Of a DNA stretch of 64,000 nucleotides, positions 54,155 to 61,977 are shown piece by piece. Where the stretch lies: the NCBI GenBank assembly GCA_903915655.1, contig CAIWTU010000026.1:36245-100244 (forward strand), read 5' to 3'. The notes beneath the pieces were generated by a model. It worked only from the letters and a program-made list of their open reading frames with translations, ran no database searches and had not been told where the DNA came from. The position numbers and the translations under genes were made by a program. Every line of letters begins with the position of its first letter. Position 1 is the stretch's first letter. Source of the DNA: an uncultured Geobacter sp. Lineage in GTDB: Bacteria; Desulfobacterota; Desulfuromonadia; Geobacterales; Geobacteraceae.

Positions 54155-55525
54155 ATGACTGAAAAAGAAAAGATTCTGATTGTTGATGACGAAGAAAATC
54201 TTCGTTCCATGTTGCAGGTACTTCTTAAAAAAAATGGATACATTGTTGATGCCGCTTCTGACGGGGCAGATGCCCTTCAGAAGGTGCAGAATAGTAACTA
54301 TGCATTCGTCCTGTGCGATATAAAGATGCCGAACATGGATGGCCCGGGTTTTCTCAGAAAAGCTGCTGAAGCTGGTATCCAGTCGACCATTATCATGATG
54401 TCAGCCTACGGAACCATAGATACGGCTGTTGAGTGTATGAAACTGGGCGCTTATGATTATATTTCGAAGCCGTTCAAAAATGACGAAGTCCTTTTGTCAC
54501 TGCGCAAAGCCGAAGAACGCGAGCGGCTTAAAAGGGATAATATTCGATTGCAGGGTGAGGTGAACAGGGAATTTTCTTTTGCCAACATTATCAGCAAGAA
54601 TAAGCGGATGCAGGAAATATTCACACAGGTCAAAAAGGTGTGTGACTTTAAGACAACTGTGCTTATCCTTGGAGAATCAGGCACCGGTAAGGAGCTGATC
54701 GCTAAGGCAGTGCATTATAACAGTAAACGCAAAAATGCGGCATTCGTTGCTTTGAATTGCGGCGCTATACCTGAAAATCTATTGGAAAGCGAGCTGTTCG
54801 GACATGCAAAGGGTGCTTTCACCGATGCCGTATCCGACAAAAGCGGACTTTTTGAGCAGGCTGACAAAGGCACCTTATTCCTGGATGAAATTGGGGAAAT
54901 GCCTCCTTCGCTGCAGGTGAAACTCCTCCGCGTCCTGCAGGAAGGCGAAATAAGGGCGGTTGGTTCATCCAGCACAAAAAAAGTTGACGTTCGTGTAATT
55001 TCAGCTACTTCCCGGGACCTGACAAAAGAAGTTGAAGAGGGTCGCTTCAGGGACGATCTTTTTTATCGACTCAACGTTTTCAAAATAAATGTTCCGCCGC
55101 TCCGGGATAGGATGGAGGATATTCCCTTACTGGTTAACCATTTCCTGAAGAAGCATGGTGAAAAAACAGCCAGAGCAGATCTGAAACTTGCCACCGATGC
55201 ACTTAAGATTTTCATGAATTACAGTTGGCCGGGGAATGTAAGGGAATTGGAAAACTGCATTGAACGCGGCCTGGTCATGTCTGATGGAAATGAAATTGAC
55301 GGGAGTTGTCTTCCCGATAATCTGAAAGGGAAGATACAGTACGGGTCGCTTGCCGGTGCTCTTTCCGATTGCCTTTCTATCAAGAAGGCGGATGCAATTG
55401 TGCAAAAAGAGTTGATACAAAAGGCCCTTCAGAAAACCGGCGGCAATAGAACACATGCCGCACGCCTCTTGGAAATAAGTCACCGGGCGCTTTTGTATAA
55501 GCTGAAAGAGTACGGGATAGAATAG
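54155..55525 (+). CDS. NtrC-family sigma-54-dependent response regulator
   Basis: 456 residues. Receiver domain 1-120 with D55 in LCDIKMPNMDG; AAA+ domain about 145-380 with Walker A LGESGTGKELIAKAV near 170, sigma-54 contact loop KGAFTDAVSDKSGLF near 220 (the commonest form is GAFTGA, so one Gly is Asp here), Walker B GTLFLDEIGEMP near 242; C-terminal Fis-type helix-turn-helix (about 415-456), TGGNRTHAARLLEISHRALL. It is the cognate partner of the kinase just upstream. Targets unknown; pilD lies upstream and a lipid-modification operon downstream. Confidence 0.94.
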   Translation: MTEKEKILIVDDEENLRSMLQVLLKKNGYIVDAASDGADALQKVQNSNYAFVLCDIKMPNMDGPGFLRKAAEAGIQSTIIMMSAYGTIDTAVECMKLGAYDYISKPFKNDEVLLSLRKAEERERLKRDNIRLQGEVNREFSFANIISKNKRMQEIFTQVKKVCDFKTTVLILGESGTGKELIAKAVHYNSKRKNAAFVALNCGAIPENLLESELFGHAKGAFTDAVSDKSGLFEQADKGTLFLDEIGEMPPSLQVKLLRVLQEGEIRAVGSSSTKKVDVRVISATSRDLTKEVEEGRFRDDLFYRLNVFKINVPPLRDRMEDIPLLVNHFLKKHGEKTARADLKLATDALKIFMNYSWPGNVRELENCIERGLVMSDGNEIDGSCLPDNLKGKIQYGSLAGALSDCLSIKKADAIVQKELIQKALQKTGGNRTHAARLLEISHRALLYKLKEYGIE

Positions 55526-55838
55526 ATTGGATAATAATTTCCTCCTTCGGCGCGATTGATCACTTCAGATCAGCGGTGGCCAGTGGGATGAAGCTGCGGA
55601 TAACGGAATAATCCATGAAAACTGGATGGCCGGTATGTAGGGTAAACGATTTTTTCTGCTACCATATTTATTGAAGAAAATGTTTGAATTTCTCGAGGTA
55701 TTGGCTTATCGTGAGCAGTTGATAAAACAAGGCTCTTAAGCCGATTGCAAAACCCCGCATTTTTCGTTCCAACAACGGTTCCAACCAGGAATCTTGTCCC
55801 GACTCAATGACAAATCATCTCCCCGGCAGAGGCATTCG
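55526..55838 (+). promoter_or_regulatory. 313-base gap before the GtrA/ArnT operon, with a weak promoter candidate
   Basis: No gene is visible. TTGAAT (55684-55689) and TATCGT (55707-55712), 17 bases apart, form a plausible sigma-70 promoter for the operon at 55839. I searched for the sigma-54 TGGCAC-N5-TTGC pattern, given the upstream activator gene, and did not find it. Confidence 0.3.
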
Positions 55839-57761
55839 ATGAGAGGAAAGATAATAGAGAGTCAGACCTTGAAAAGTGTCTGCAGACAATTCGGGACGTT
55901 CGCGCTGGTTGGGTTGACCGGTACTGCCCTCCATTATTCGTTGCTTTATCTCCTTGTTGAATTCGGAGGGGTTGGGCCATTAGTTGCGTCAGGTTGTGGT
56001 GCGCTGATCGGATTGCTCGTCAATTACTTTCTGAACCATGGATTGACGTTCAAAAGTGACCAGTCGCACTATCGTGCCTTCCCCAAATTCGTCTTGATTG
56101 CCAGCATTGGTCTTGCGATTAATTTGGCTTTGATGGCCTTACTGGTAAATCGGCTGCAAATCTACTATATGCTTGCCCAGGTTTTAGTCACGGGGGTCGT
56201 GTTGGTCTGGAATTTTTTAGCCAACCGTTTCTGGACGTTCAGGATGGATAGTTCAGGAGAGGGAAACTTCTCAGGTTCGGCAATGGACGGAAACTGGCGT
56301 GACAGGATCACCCCTCTCTTCAGGATGGGAATGGCCTTGCTGGCTTTGGTGTTGCTGATCCGGCTGATTACCCTCCCCTTTTACCCGCTGATTGACCCGT
56401 CCGAAAGCCGTTATGCTGAAATGGCCCGCAAGATGTTGGAAACCGGTGTCTGGGTCACTCCTCAAATCAGCTATGGTGTGCCGTTCTGGGGGAAACCACC
56501 TCTGGCCGTCTGGCTGAACGCAATAACTCTTGGCATTTTCGGGGTCAACGAGTTTGCCGCACGACTCTCTGCCCTCTTTCTATGCACTGGTTCGGTCTGG
56601 ATTGTTTATCGCCTCGCCTTGGGGAGGGGAGAAAAGGCTCAAGCCTTTGTTGCTCCAGCGATTCTTGCAGGGATGACACTCTTTTTCGTCATGGCCGGCA
56701 GTGTCGCAATGGATCAATGCCTGAATTTGGGCGTCACTCTGGCTTTGGGTTCGTTCTGGCAGGCTTTGCGCAAGGGGAGGCGGTTTTATGGATATCTCTT
56801 TTTCATCGGTCTCTCCATCGGGATCATGGCTAAAGGCCCCATTGCGTTGGTTATTGCAGGCATTCCAATTGGCCTCTGGTCGCTGATCCGCAACGAATGG
56901 AAAGTGCTTTGGCAGCGGTTGCCCTGGGTCAGTGGCACTCTGTTGATGCTGGCCATCACTCTCCCATGGTTTTTGATTGCCGAACTCCGCACACCGGGAT
57001 TTCTGGAATATTTTTTTATTGGTGAGCACTGGAATCGTTTTACGGTAAAAGGTTGGCGGGGTGACCTCTACGGAAGTGGCCGTGCCCATACTAAAGGTAC
57101 GATCTGGCTTTATTGGATGCTAGCGGCGCTCCCCTGGTCCCCCCTTTTTCTTGCTCAGGTTTTTCAGGCATTTTGGCGTAAAAAAGCAGCCATGCTGCTT
57201 CATTGCTCCGATGGCTGGAGGCTCTATTGCCTCCTCTGGATGCTTTCGCCGCTGATCTTTTTTACCTTTTCAGCCAATATCATCTGGACCTATGTCCTTC
57301 CAGCTCTCCCTGGTTGCGCCTTGTTGCTTGCCGAATGGCGGCGTGATGACAGGATCGGCTGGTTTTCGAATGACAGGATTGCATTCTGCGTAGCTGCTCT
57401 GGTCCCTCTCCTTTTTCTGGGCCTGGTGATTGTCTGGCAATTCGTCCCATTTCAGTTTCTGCGCACTCAAAAGTCTCTGGTGAGCCAGTATCTGGAACTC
57501 CGGAAGGGGAGCGGGGGGAAGCTCCTCTATCTGGGTGACAGTCCCTACTCTGGACAGTTTTATACCTCAGGCAAAGCCGGCGCCTTACCCAATGTCGAGG
57601 CTTTTCAGGCTGCAATCGCCAATCCTGATCAGATTTATTTCGCTTGTCCCAAGAAGAGTTGGCCTGATCTTTCCGAAGCCATCAAAAGCCGTTTACAGCC
57701 GGTCGGTTCACACAATGGTTTTCTGTTGCTGTATCGTTCTTCTCGTCTGCAGGGAGAATGA
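55839..57761 (+). CDS. GtrA-like domain fused to ArnT/GT39-type lipid-linked-sugar glycosyltransferase
   Basis: 640 residues from ATG 55839 (AGAGG upstream); a TTG at 55794 adds 15 polar residues. Residues about 18-145 are a GtrA-like four-helix domain (FGTFALVGLTGTALHYSLLY, then VLVWNFLANRFWTF). From about 165 the protein is ArnT/PMT-like: DPSESRYAEMARKMLETGVW near 187 holds the acidic catalytic loop and VPFWGKPPLAVWLN follows, with roughly ten further helices. ArnT enzymes move a sugar from undecaprenyl phosphate to lipid A on the periplasmic side; GtrA proteins assist flipping of such donors. Fusing both in one chain is economical and unusual. It heads an operon with a deacetylase and a GtrB-like transferase. 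Confidence 0.85.
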   Translation: MRGKIIESQTLKSVCRQFGTFALVGLTGTALHYSLLYLLVEFGGVGPLVASGCGALIGLLVNYFLNHGLTFKSDQSHYRAFPKFVLIASIGLAINLALMALLVNRLQIYYMLAQVLVTGVVLVWNFLANRFWTFRMDSSGEGNFSGSAMDGNWRDRITPLFRMGMALLALVLLIRLITLPFYPLIDPSESRYAEMARKMLETGVWVTPQISYGVPFWGKPPLAVWLNAITLGIFGVNEFAARLSALFLCTGSVWIVYRLALGRGEKAQAFVAPAILAGMTLFFVMAGSVAMDQCLNLGVTLALGSFWQALRKGRRFYGYLFFIGLSIGIMAKGPIALVIAGIPIGLWSLIRNEWKVLWQRLPWVSGTLLMLAITLPWFLIAELRTPGFLEYFFIGEHWNRFTVKGWRGDLYGSGRAHTKGTIWLYWMLAALPWSPLFLAQVFQAFWRKKAAMLLHCSDGWRLYCLLWMLSPLIFFTFSANIIWTYVLPALPGCALLLAEWRRDDRIGWFSNDRIAFCVAALVPLLFLGLVIVWQFVPFQFLRTQKSLVSQYLELRKGSGGKLLYLGDSPYSGQFYTSGKAGALPNVEAFQAAIANPDQIYFACPKKSWPDLSEAIKSRLQPVGSHNGFLLLYRSSRLQGE

Positions 57762-57779
57762 GATCCTTATCAACAAGTT

Positions 57780-58649
57780 ATGACCCGGGCGTTTGATATG
57801 GGGAGTCTGCCGATACAATTGATTGTCAATGCTGACGATTATGGCTATTATCGCTGTGTCAGCCGGGGGATACTCCAGGCTGCAGCCTCAGGCGCGGTGA
57901 CTGCTACTGGAATACTTGCCAATGGGCCTCGGTTGGAGGAACAGATTGGTTGGCTCGGTGAGTACGGGGATCTCGAGACGGGTATCCACCTTGTTTTGAC
58001 CTTCCGCCGTCCCTTGGCCTCTCAAATGGCGGAAAAGCTTGGTAAGTGGGAAGGGAGCTTTCCCTCACTCCTAGCCATGATCTCTGAACTGCTTTCCGGG
58101 CGGATAGATTTGGATATAGTACGTACGGAATGGCGTACCCAAATAGAAACGCTCCTTGGTTTTGGAATAAAACCGGGCTTTCTGAATTCCCACGAGCATA
58201 TCCATATGCTTCCGAGGCTCTTTTCACTCGCATCCGAACTTGCCGAAGAATATGAAATTCCCCATCTCCGCCTGACCCGCGCCGAGTGGATGACCCCCTT
58301 TGATTTTTCTTCCATATCAAGGAATTTTCTTCTGCAAGGGATGGAATCAGTCAATCTTATCCGGATGGGGCAGGTAATCCCTTTCTTCATTGGATTGAAC
58401 TGCAGCGGTAAACTTGATTTGACTTATCTGAAAAAACGGTTTGCCAGGCTGAAACCAGGGTTGACGTATGAATTGATGTGCCATCCCGGCCTTTTTGATC
58501 CCAGCGAAATAAAAGACCTGCGTCTTTTGGCCTATCACGCATGGGAAGATGAGTTGGCCTTGTTGACCGGCTCTGAGATCAAGGAATTGCTTGAGGAATT
58601 CAACATCCGCCTGGTAAATTACCGTGAATCAGTTCCATATCCGCGCTAA
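57780..58649 (+). CDS. YdjC/ChbG/NaxD-family carbohydrate deacetylase
   Basis: 289 residues. Metal-site motifs of the YdjC family: VNADDYGYYRCVSRGI near residue 16 (two aspartates), GIHLVLTFRRP near 63, and NSHEHIHMLPRLF near 136 (histidines). These enzymes remove N-acetyl groups from sugars. The neighbours (an ArnT-like transferase and a polyprenyl-phosphate GT2) make a Francisella NaxD-like role likely: deacetylation of an undecaprenyl-phosphate-linked N-acetylhexosamine. HpnK, the hopanoid-linked relative, is an alternative, but no hpn genes are here. A second in-frame ATG lies at 57798. Confidence 0.85.
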   Translation: MTRAFDMGSLPIQLIVNADDYGYYRCVSRGILQAAASGAVTATGILANGPRLEEQIGWLGEYGDLETGIHLVLTFRRPLASQMAEKLGKWEGSFPSLLAMISELLSGRIDLDIVRTEWRTQIETLLGFGIKPGFLNSHEHIHMLPRLFSLASELAEEYEIPHLRLTRAEWMTPFDFSSISRNFLLQGMESVNLIRMGQVIPFFIGLNCSGKLDLTYLKKRFARLKPGLTYELMCHPGLFDPSEIKDLRLLAYHAWEDELALLTGSEIKELLEEFNIRLVNYRESVPYPR

Positions 58650-58720
58650 TCGAGATATCCGATAACAGGTATTTTTTAACATTAACTATAGTTTCCCGTG
58701 CCGGGAATCCGGAAGTCCAC

Positions 58721-59677
58721 ATGAAGAATCAACTATCAACTTCGCCTGAGATTACTGTTCTGATCCCTGCCTGTAACGAAGGGGAAGTCATTGAACGTGC
58801 ATTGGAAACAGTTACCCGGATTCTTGAAACTGTTACCAGTGAGTGGGAAATCATCGTAATTGATGATGGCAGCCGGGACGACACCTATGAACGGGTTTCT
58901 CTTTACGCTCAAACCGAATCACGGGTGAAGGGGGTCTCTTTCAGCCGTAACTTTGGCAAGGAGGCGGCTTTGCTGGCCGGTTTGAAGTTTTCGCGGGGTA
59001 GGGCGGTAATAGCTATTGACGCGGACTTGCAGCATCCTCCCGAATTGATTCCGGAAATGATCTCTAAGTGGCGAGACGGGGCGAAAGTCGTCCATGCTGT
59101 GAAACGGAACCGCAAAACTGACAGCATGGGGAAACGATTAGCCGCTTTGACCGTCAATCAGATCATCTCGCGGATGGGCGGCATCAACATTCACAATTCT
59201 TCCGATTTCAAATTGCTGGATCGGCAAATCGTCGATATATTGGCCTTTCAATTGCCCGAGAGGGAACGTTTCTTTCGAGGATTGTCGAGTTGGATAGGAT
59301 TTCGGGAAGAGTTTATAGATTTCGATGTTTCCAGCCGCATGGAGAATGAATGCAAATGGTCGTTCTGGTCGTTAGTGGAGTTATCCATAACCGCCTTGAC
59401 CTCGTTTACCACCCTCCCTTTGCGCATCGTCACTTTTTTGGGACTGTTGACCCTCTTGTTGGGTTTTGCCGTGGCCAGTGACGCACTTTGGTCCAGTTTC
59501 AACGGCGAAGCGGTTTCCGGCTTTGCGACTATCATCATTACGCTGCTCTTGATCGGTAGTTTCATCATGATTAGCCTTGGTATTATCGGTGAGTATATTG
59601 CCAAGATATACGAAGAAATCAAGGCGAGGCCCCCTTATCTGGTCAAATCCACAGTAGGCACGTGCGACAAAAAGTAA
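58721..59677 (+). CDS. Polyprenyl-phosphate glycosyltransferase (GtrB/ArnC/FlmF2-like GT2)
   Basis: 318 residues. GT-A domain: ITVLIPACNEGEVIERALET near residue 10, IIVIDDGSRDDT near 44, and AIDADLQHPPEL near 92 (DxD-like metal site), then the interface-helix basic segment FSRNFGKEAALLAG near 66. Two C-terminal membrane helices (about 225-250 and 262-290) anchor it, as in GtrB and ArnC. It charges undecaprenyl phosphate with a sugar for export. It completes the operon with the GtrA-ArnT fusion and the YdjC deacetylase. Confidence 0.9.
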   Translation: MKNQLSTSPEITVLIPACNEGEVIERALETVTRILETVTSEWEIIVIDDGSRDDTYERVSLYAQTESRVKGVSFSRNFGKEAALLAGLKFSRGRAVIAIDADLQHPPELIPEMISKWRDGAKVVHAVKRNRKTDSMGKRLAALTVNQIISRMGGINIHNSSDFKLLDRQIVDILAFQLPERERFFRGLSSWIGFREEFIDFDVSSRMENECKWSFWSLVELSITALTSFTTLPLRIVTFLGLLTLLLGFAVASDALWSSFNGEAVSGFATIIITLLLIGSFIMISLGIIGEYIAKIYEEIKARPPYLVKSTVGTCDKK

Positions 59678-59955
59678 GAAATGATAAGAACTAGAAAGCA
59701 GGGTTTTTAGGCTGGAGACCGGGAACGATGGCCGGTTTTCTCCTTTGTTAGATGCGCACTTTACCGCCGCCCAGCTGTTTACCATGGCCAAGGCGTTGCG
59801 TATCAAGGCACGATTATTGCGCCTTTTGGCTTTCGCATAATCGACCACCTTGAGCTGTTAGCGTCATCAAGGATTACAATGGCATCGTCCGCAATTCACT
59901 GATCAATTTTATGTTATCAAAACCAGAATACCGACCTGAAACCAAAAGACGTCTA
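59678..59955. other. Intergenic region, nothing recognised
   Basis: No gene supported on either strand. A minus-strand frame reads MVDYAKAKRRNNRALIRNAL from about 59848, which has a protein-like look, but it runs into the GT2 coding region without a recognised family, so it is not annotated. Confidence 0.4.
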
Positions 59956-59990
59956 TAAAAATAGCCGCCTGCTTCAATGAAACAGGCGGC
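59956..59990 (-). terminator. Intrinsic terminator of the small exported peptide gene
   Basis: GCCGCCTG (59964-59971) pairs with CAGGCGGC (59983-59990); the stem can extend inward by TTC/GAA across one mismatch. On the minus strand the stem is followed by TATTTTTATAG, a U-rich tract. It ends the transcript from the gene at 60067-60201. Confidence 0.75.
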
Positions 59991-60066
59991 AAAGGACCTA
60001 AATTCCTGATCAAAACAGCCACTAATTCTTGTTGGGAGTGGTAGATGTTTTGTTGCAGGGTCTTGA

Positions 60067-60201
60067 TTACCTCGGGCAACTAGTCCCTGTGCCGGGAACA
60101 CGGATACGATCCCGCGTTTTTGTCCCGGCAAATGCTGAGGCACAGAGCGACAAAGTTAAGAGGGTTGCAACTGCGGCAATTACGATTTTTCTGCTGTTCA
60201 T
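60067..60201 (-). CDS. Small exported peptide of 44 residues
   Basis: A short minus-strand gene: ATG at 60201 preceded by a near-perfect AAAGGAGG ribosome site, spaced eight bases. Residues 1-26 form a signal peptide (MNSRKIVIAAVATLLTLSLC then ASAFAG); the mature part is only 18 residues, TKTRDRIRVPGTGTSCPR, basic and with one cysteine. A terminator lies 77 bases downstream. Function unknown; the strong translation signal, signal peptide and own terminator together argue for a real gene. Confidence 0.65.
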   Translation of the reverse strand: MNSRKIVIAAVATLLTLSLCASAFAGTKTRDRIRVPGTGTSCPR

Positions 60202-60467
60202 GGTAACTTCCTCCTTTGAAAGATAATGTATCTCTGTATGAGCATTTGTTATGCCAAGTCGGTATTCCATCGAAATCACTCAACTTAAAGTCCGCGGCAA
60301 CAAATATAATTGGTTGAAAAGGTGCATAATATGCACCTCCAGATGAGCTTTTTGCACTTCCATTTTCATCCAGAAATCCAGGGAACCAGATCTATATTCC
60401 ATTGTTCGGAACAGCACTTCTGAGTCGGGGGTGTTGTCCCTGACCTCTGGCCCCGGGAAAAAAGCAG
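60202..60467. other. Upstream region of the small peptide gene with a palindrome
   Basis: No gene. GGTGCAT-AAT-ATGCACC at 60321-60337 is a perfect 7-bp inverted repeat, about 120 bases upstream of the peptide start, possibly an operator. The remainder shows no recognised feature. Confidence 0.45.
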
Positions 60468-60692
60468 ATAGACAGACTGGCTGCCAAGGGACTGATCATT
60501 CCGGAAATCCGTGTTGAATAGTCGGGCAGTGAATTGGCGTTTGTCGTTGCAAGGGAGAAAAATGAAAGATAAAATCGTTTACCGACCTGGCCAGATTATA
60601 ACCGAACTAACCAAACATCAGTGACAGATTCTAAGTGCCCTTGAGATTCCAATCCCTGGCGCGGCATAGTTATAATTTTTCGGGAATTTAGG
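60468..60692 (+). mobile_element. Decayed IS end: transposase C-terminal remnant plus inverted repeat
   Basis: Two frames read like one broken protein: RLAAKGLIIPEIRVE, a stop, SGSELAFVVAREKNE, then after a +1 shift KDKIVYRPGQIITELTKHQ, a stop, and QILSALEIPIPGAA ending in TAG at 60667-60669. That stop lies within a 28-base sequence (60665-60692) that is the inverse, with two mismatches, of 63711-63738. This is the layout of an IS right end, with the transposase stop running into the terminal repeat. The element is dead. Confidence 0.55.
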
Positions 60693-61054
60693 GTCTATAC
60701 CGGCATAACAAGGGCAAAGGAAAAAGTGGATATATCGGGAAGTAAAGAACTGTTCCTCACTGCTGTTTCGAGGAGGATAGTCCGGAAGTCTCGGCTCAGG
60801 GATGCTCTTTGGCCGTCCAGATGGTTTTTATCTCTTTGTCCGAAAGCTGTCGGTTCCGTGATCTCTGCTCCATCGCCGAAATAACCCGGGCCGGCCGGAT
60901 AACGCACATTGTTTCCAACTGATTCTCTGATAAACGGATGCAAAAAGGGATGCAACAGTCATCAAGGAGAAGAAAAAGGGGTCAGCTATCTAGCTAAACC
61001 ACTGAAATCTTTGGAGTGGGAAACGGGATTCGAATCAGGCTGGACAGAAAGGCC
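60693..61054. other. Region between IS remnants, no gene
   Basis: Nothing credible on either strand. GGGGTCAG at 60978-60985 is matched by CTGACCCC at 61663-61670, bracketing the RAYT pseudogene; such GGGGTCAG motifs commonly flank RAYT-type elements. Confidence 0.4.
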
Positions 61055-61674
61055 TATATTCATCTGAATCCGGTGCGGGTGCGCATCACAGAGAGGCCAG
61101 AAAACTATCGTTGGAGCAGCCAGATGGCATATCTTGGAAATGAAAGTTATTCATGGCTGGAAACCGATTGTATCCTATCTCAGTTCTCCAAGCATCTAAA
61201 GTAAGGCCCGTTTGAAATTTGCGAAATTTGTAGGAGAAAGAGTCTCAGAAGGGCGCCGTCCGGTATTTCATGGGGAAAGCAACATTGACAGTCGTATTAT
61301 TGGCGACGACGATTTCATTTTCGATCTGATTTTGGGGGGAGACGCTCCGCCGGAACAAAAACCAGTCGTTAATAGAGTAATTGCAGCCGTAAAGAGGCTT
61401 TATGGTATCACGGATCACGGATGATAGTCTCAGGACGCAGAGCCGTAAACGGCGGCTTTGCGAAGCTCGTGGATTGACTGCATGGGCGACAGTTGAACTT
61501 AGTGGAGGCAAACTTACTGAACTGGCGCGAAAGTTGGGACGAGAGCCATCAACTCTAACCTGTGTGGTACGGTGCACTGAAAAACGGGATAGAAAAGATC
61601 CTTTACTTGCTGAAAAAATGGAAAGGTTACGGCAGGACTTGCAGATATCAAGTTGTCAAGTCCTGACCCCCTGA
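61055..61674 (+). pseudogene. RAYT (REP-associated tyrosine transposase) with DnaA-like C-terminal domain, frameshifted
   Basis: Three reading frames give consecutive parts of one protein. Frame one: YIHLNPVRVRITERPENYRW (from 61055) and WLETDCILSQFSK, the end of the Y1 transposase core; then a stop. Frame two: FVGERVSEGRRPVF, DSRIIGDDDFIFDLIL. Frame three: SRKRRLCEARGLTAWATVEL and LTELARKLGREPSTLTCVV, a DnaA-like helix-turn-helix. At least two frameshifts and no N-terminal half, so it is dead. RAYTs normally mobilise or maintain REP palindromes. Confidence 0.75.
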
Positions 61675-61911
61675 CCTCAGCAAAACCCTGAAACGAATGA
61701 TCCGACGACTCTTTAATGACACGCCATATCCCTACGACAAAGTACCGGTATGGCAATGCCTTCAGCCTGCCGTACAGCTGAGAAATCAGGGTTCAAGCTG
61801 TTCTTATGGTATAATGCTTACGGTTTTTCGGACAGGTCGTAACGCTCTTTATAAAAAGTCAAAAGAGAAAAGGATGGGTGGTCTCGTCTGCTTGTCCCAG
61901 AGGAGAGATCC
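61675..61911. other. Intergenic region, nothing recognised
   Basis: No gene supported. The stretch lies between the RAYT relic and the porin terminator. Confidence 0.4.
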
Positions 61912-61945
61912 ATAAAAAAACGGGGGCAGGTTACCCCGCCCCCGT
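61912..61945 (-). terminator. Strong intrinsic terminator of the porin gene
   Basis: ACGGGGGC (61920-61927) and GCCCCCGT (61938-61945) form a GC-rich 8-bp stem with a 10-base loop. On the minus strand it is followed by TTTTTT. It lies 33 bases beyond the porin stop and is a textbook rho-independent terminator. Confidence 0.9.
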
Positions 61946-61977
61946 CAAAAATCAGTCAACAGCTGACTAACCTTTTT

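Noticed and set aside
59381..59848. Minus-strand frame beginning MVDYAKAKRRNNRALIRNAL
   Set aside because: Most of it is antisense to the GT2 gene, no ribosome site or family is visible, and its start is unsupported.
61023..61036. tRNA-like T-arm sequence GGGATTCGAATC
   Set aside because: No acceptor, D-arm or anticodon stem could be folded around it; it belongs to the edge of the RAYT relic.
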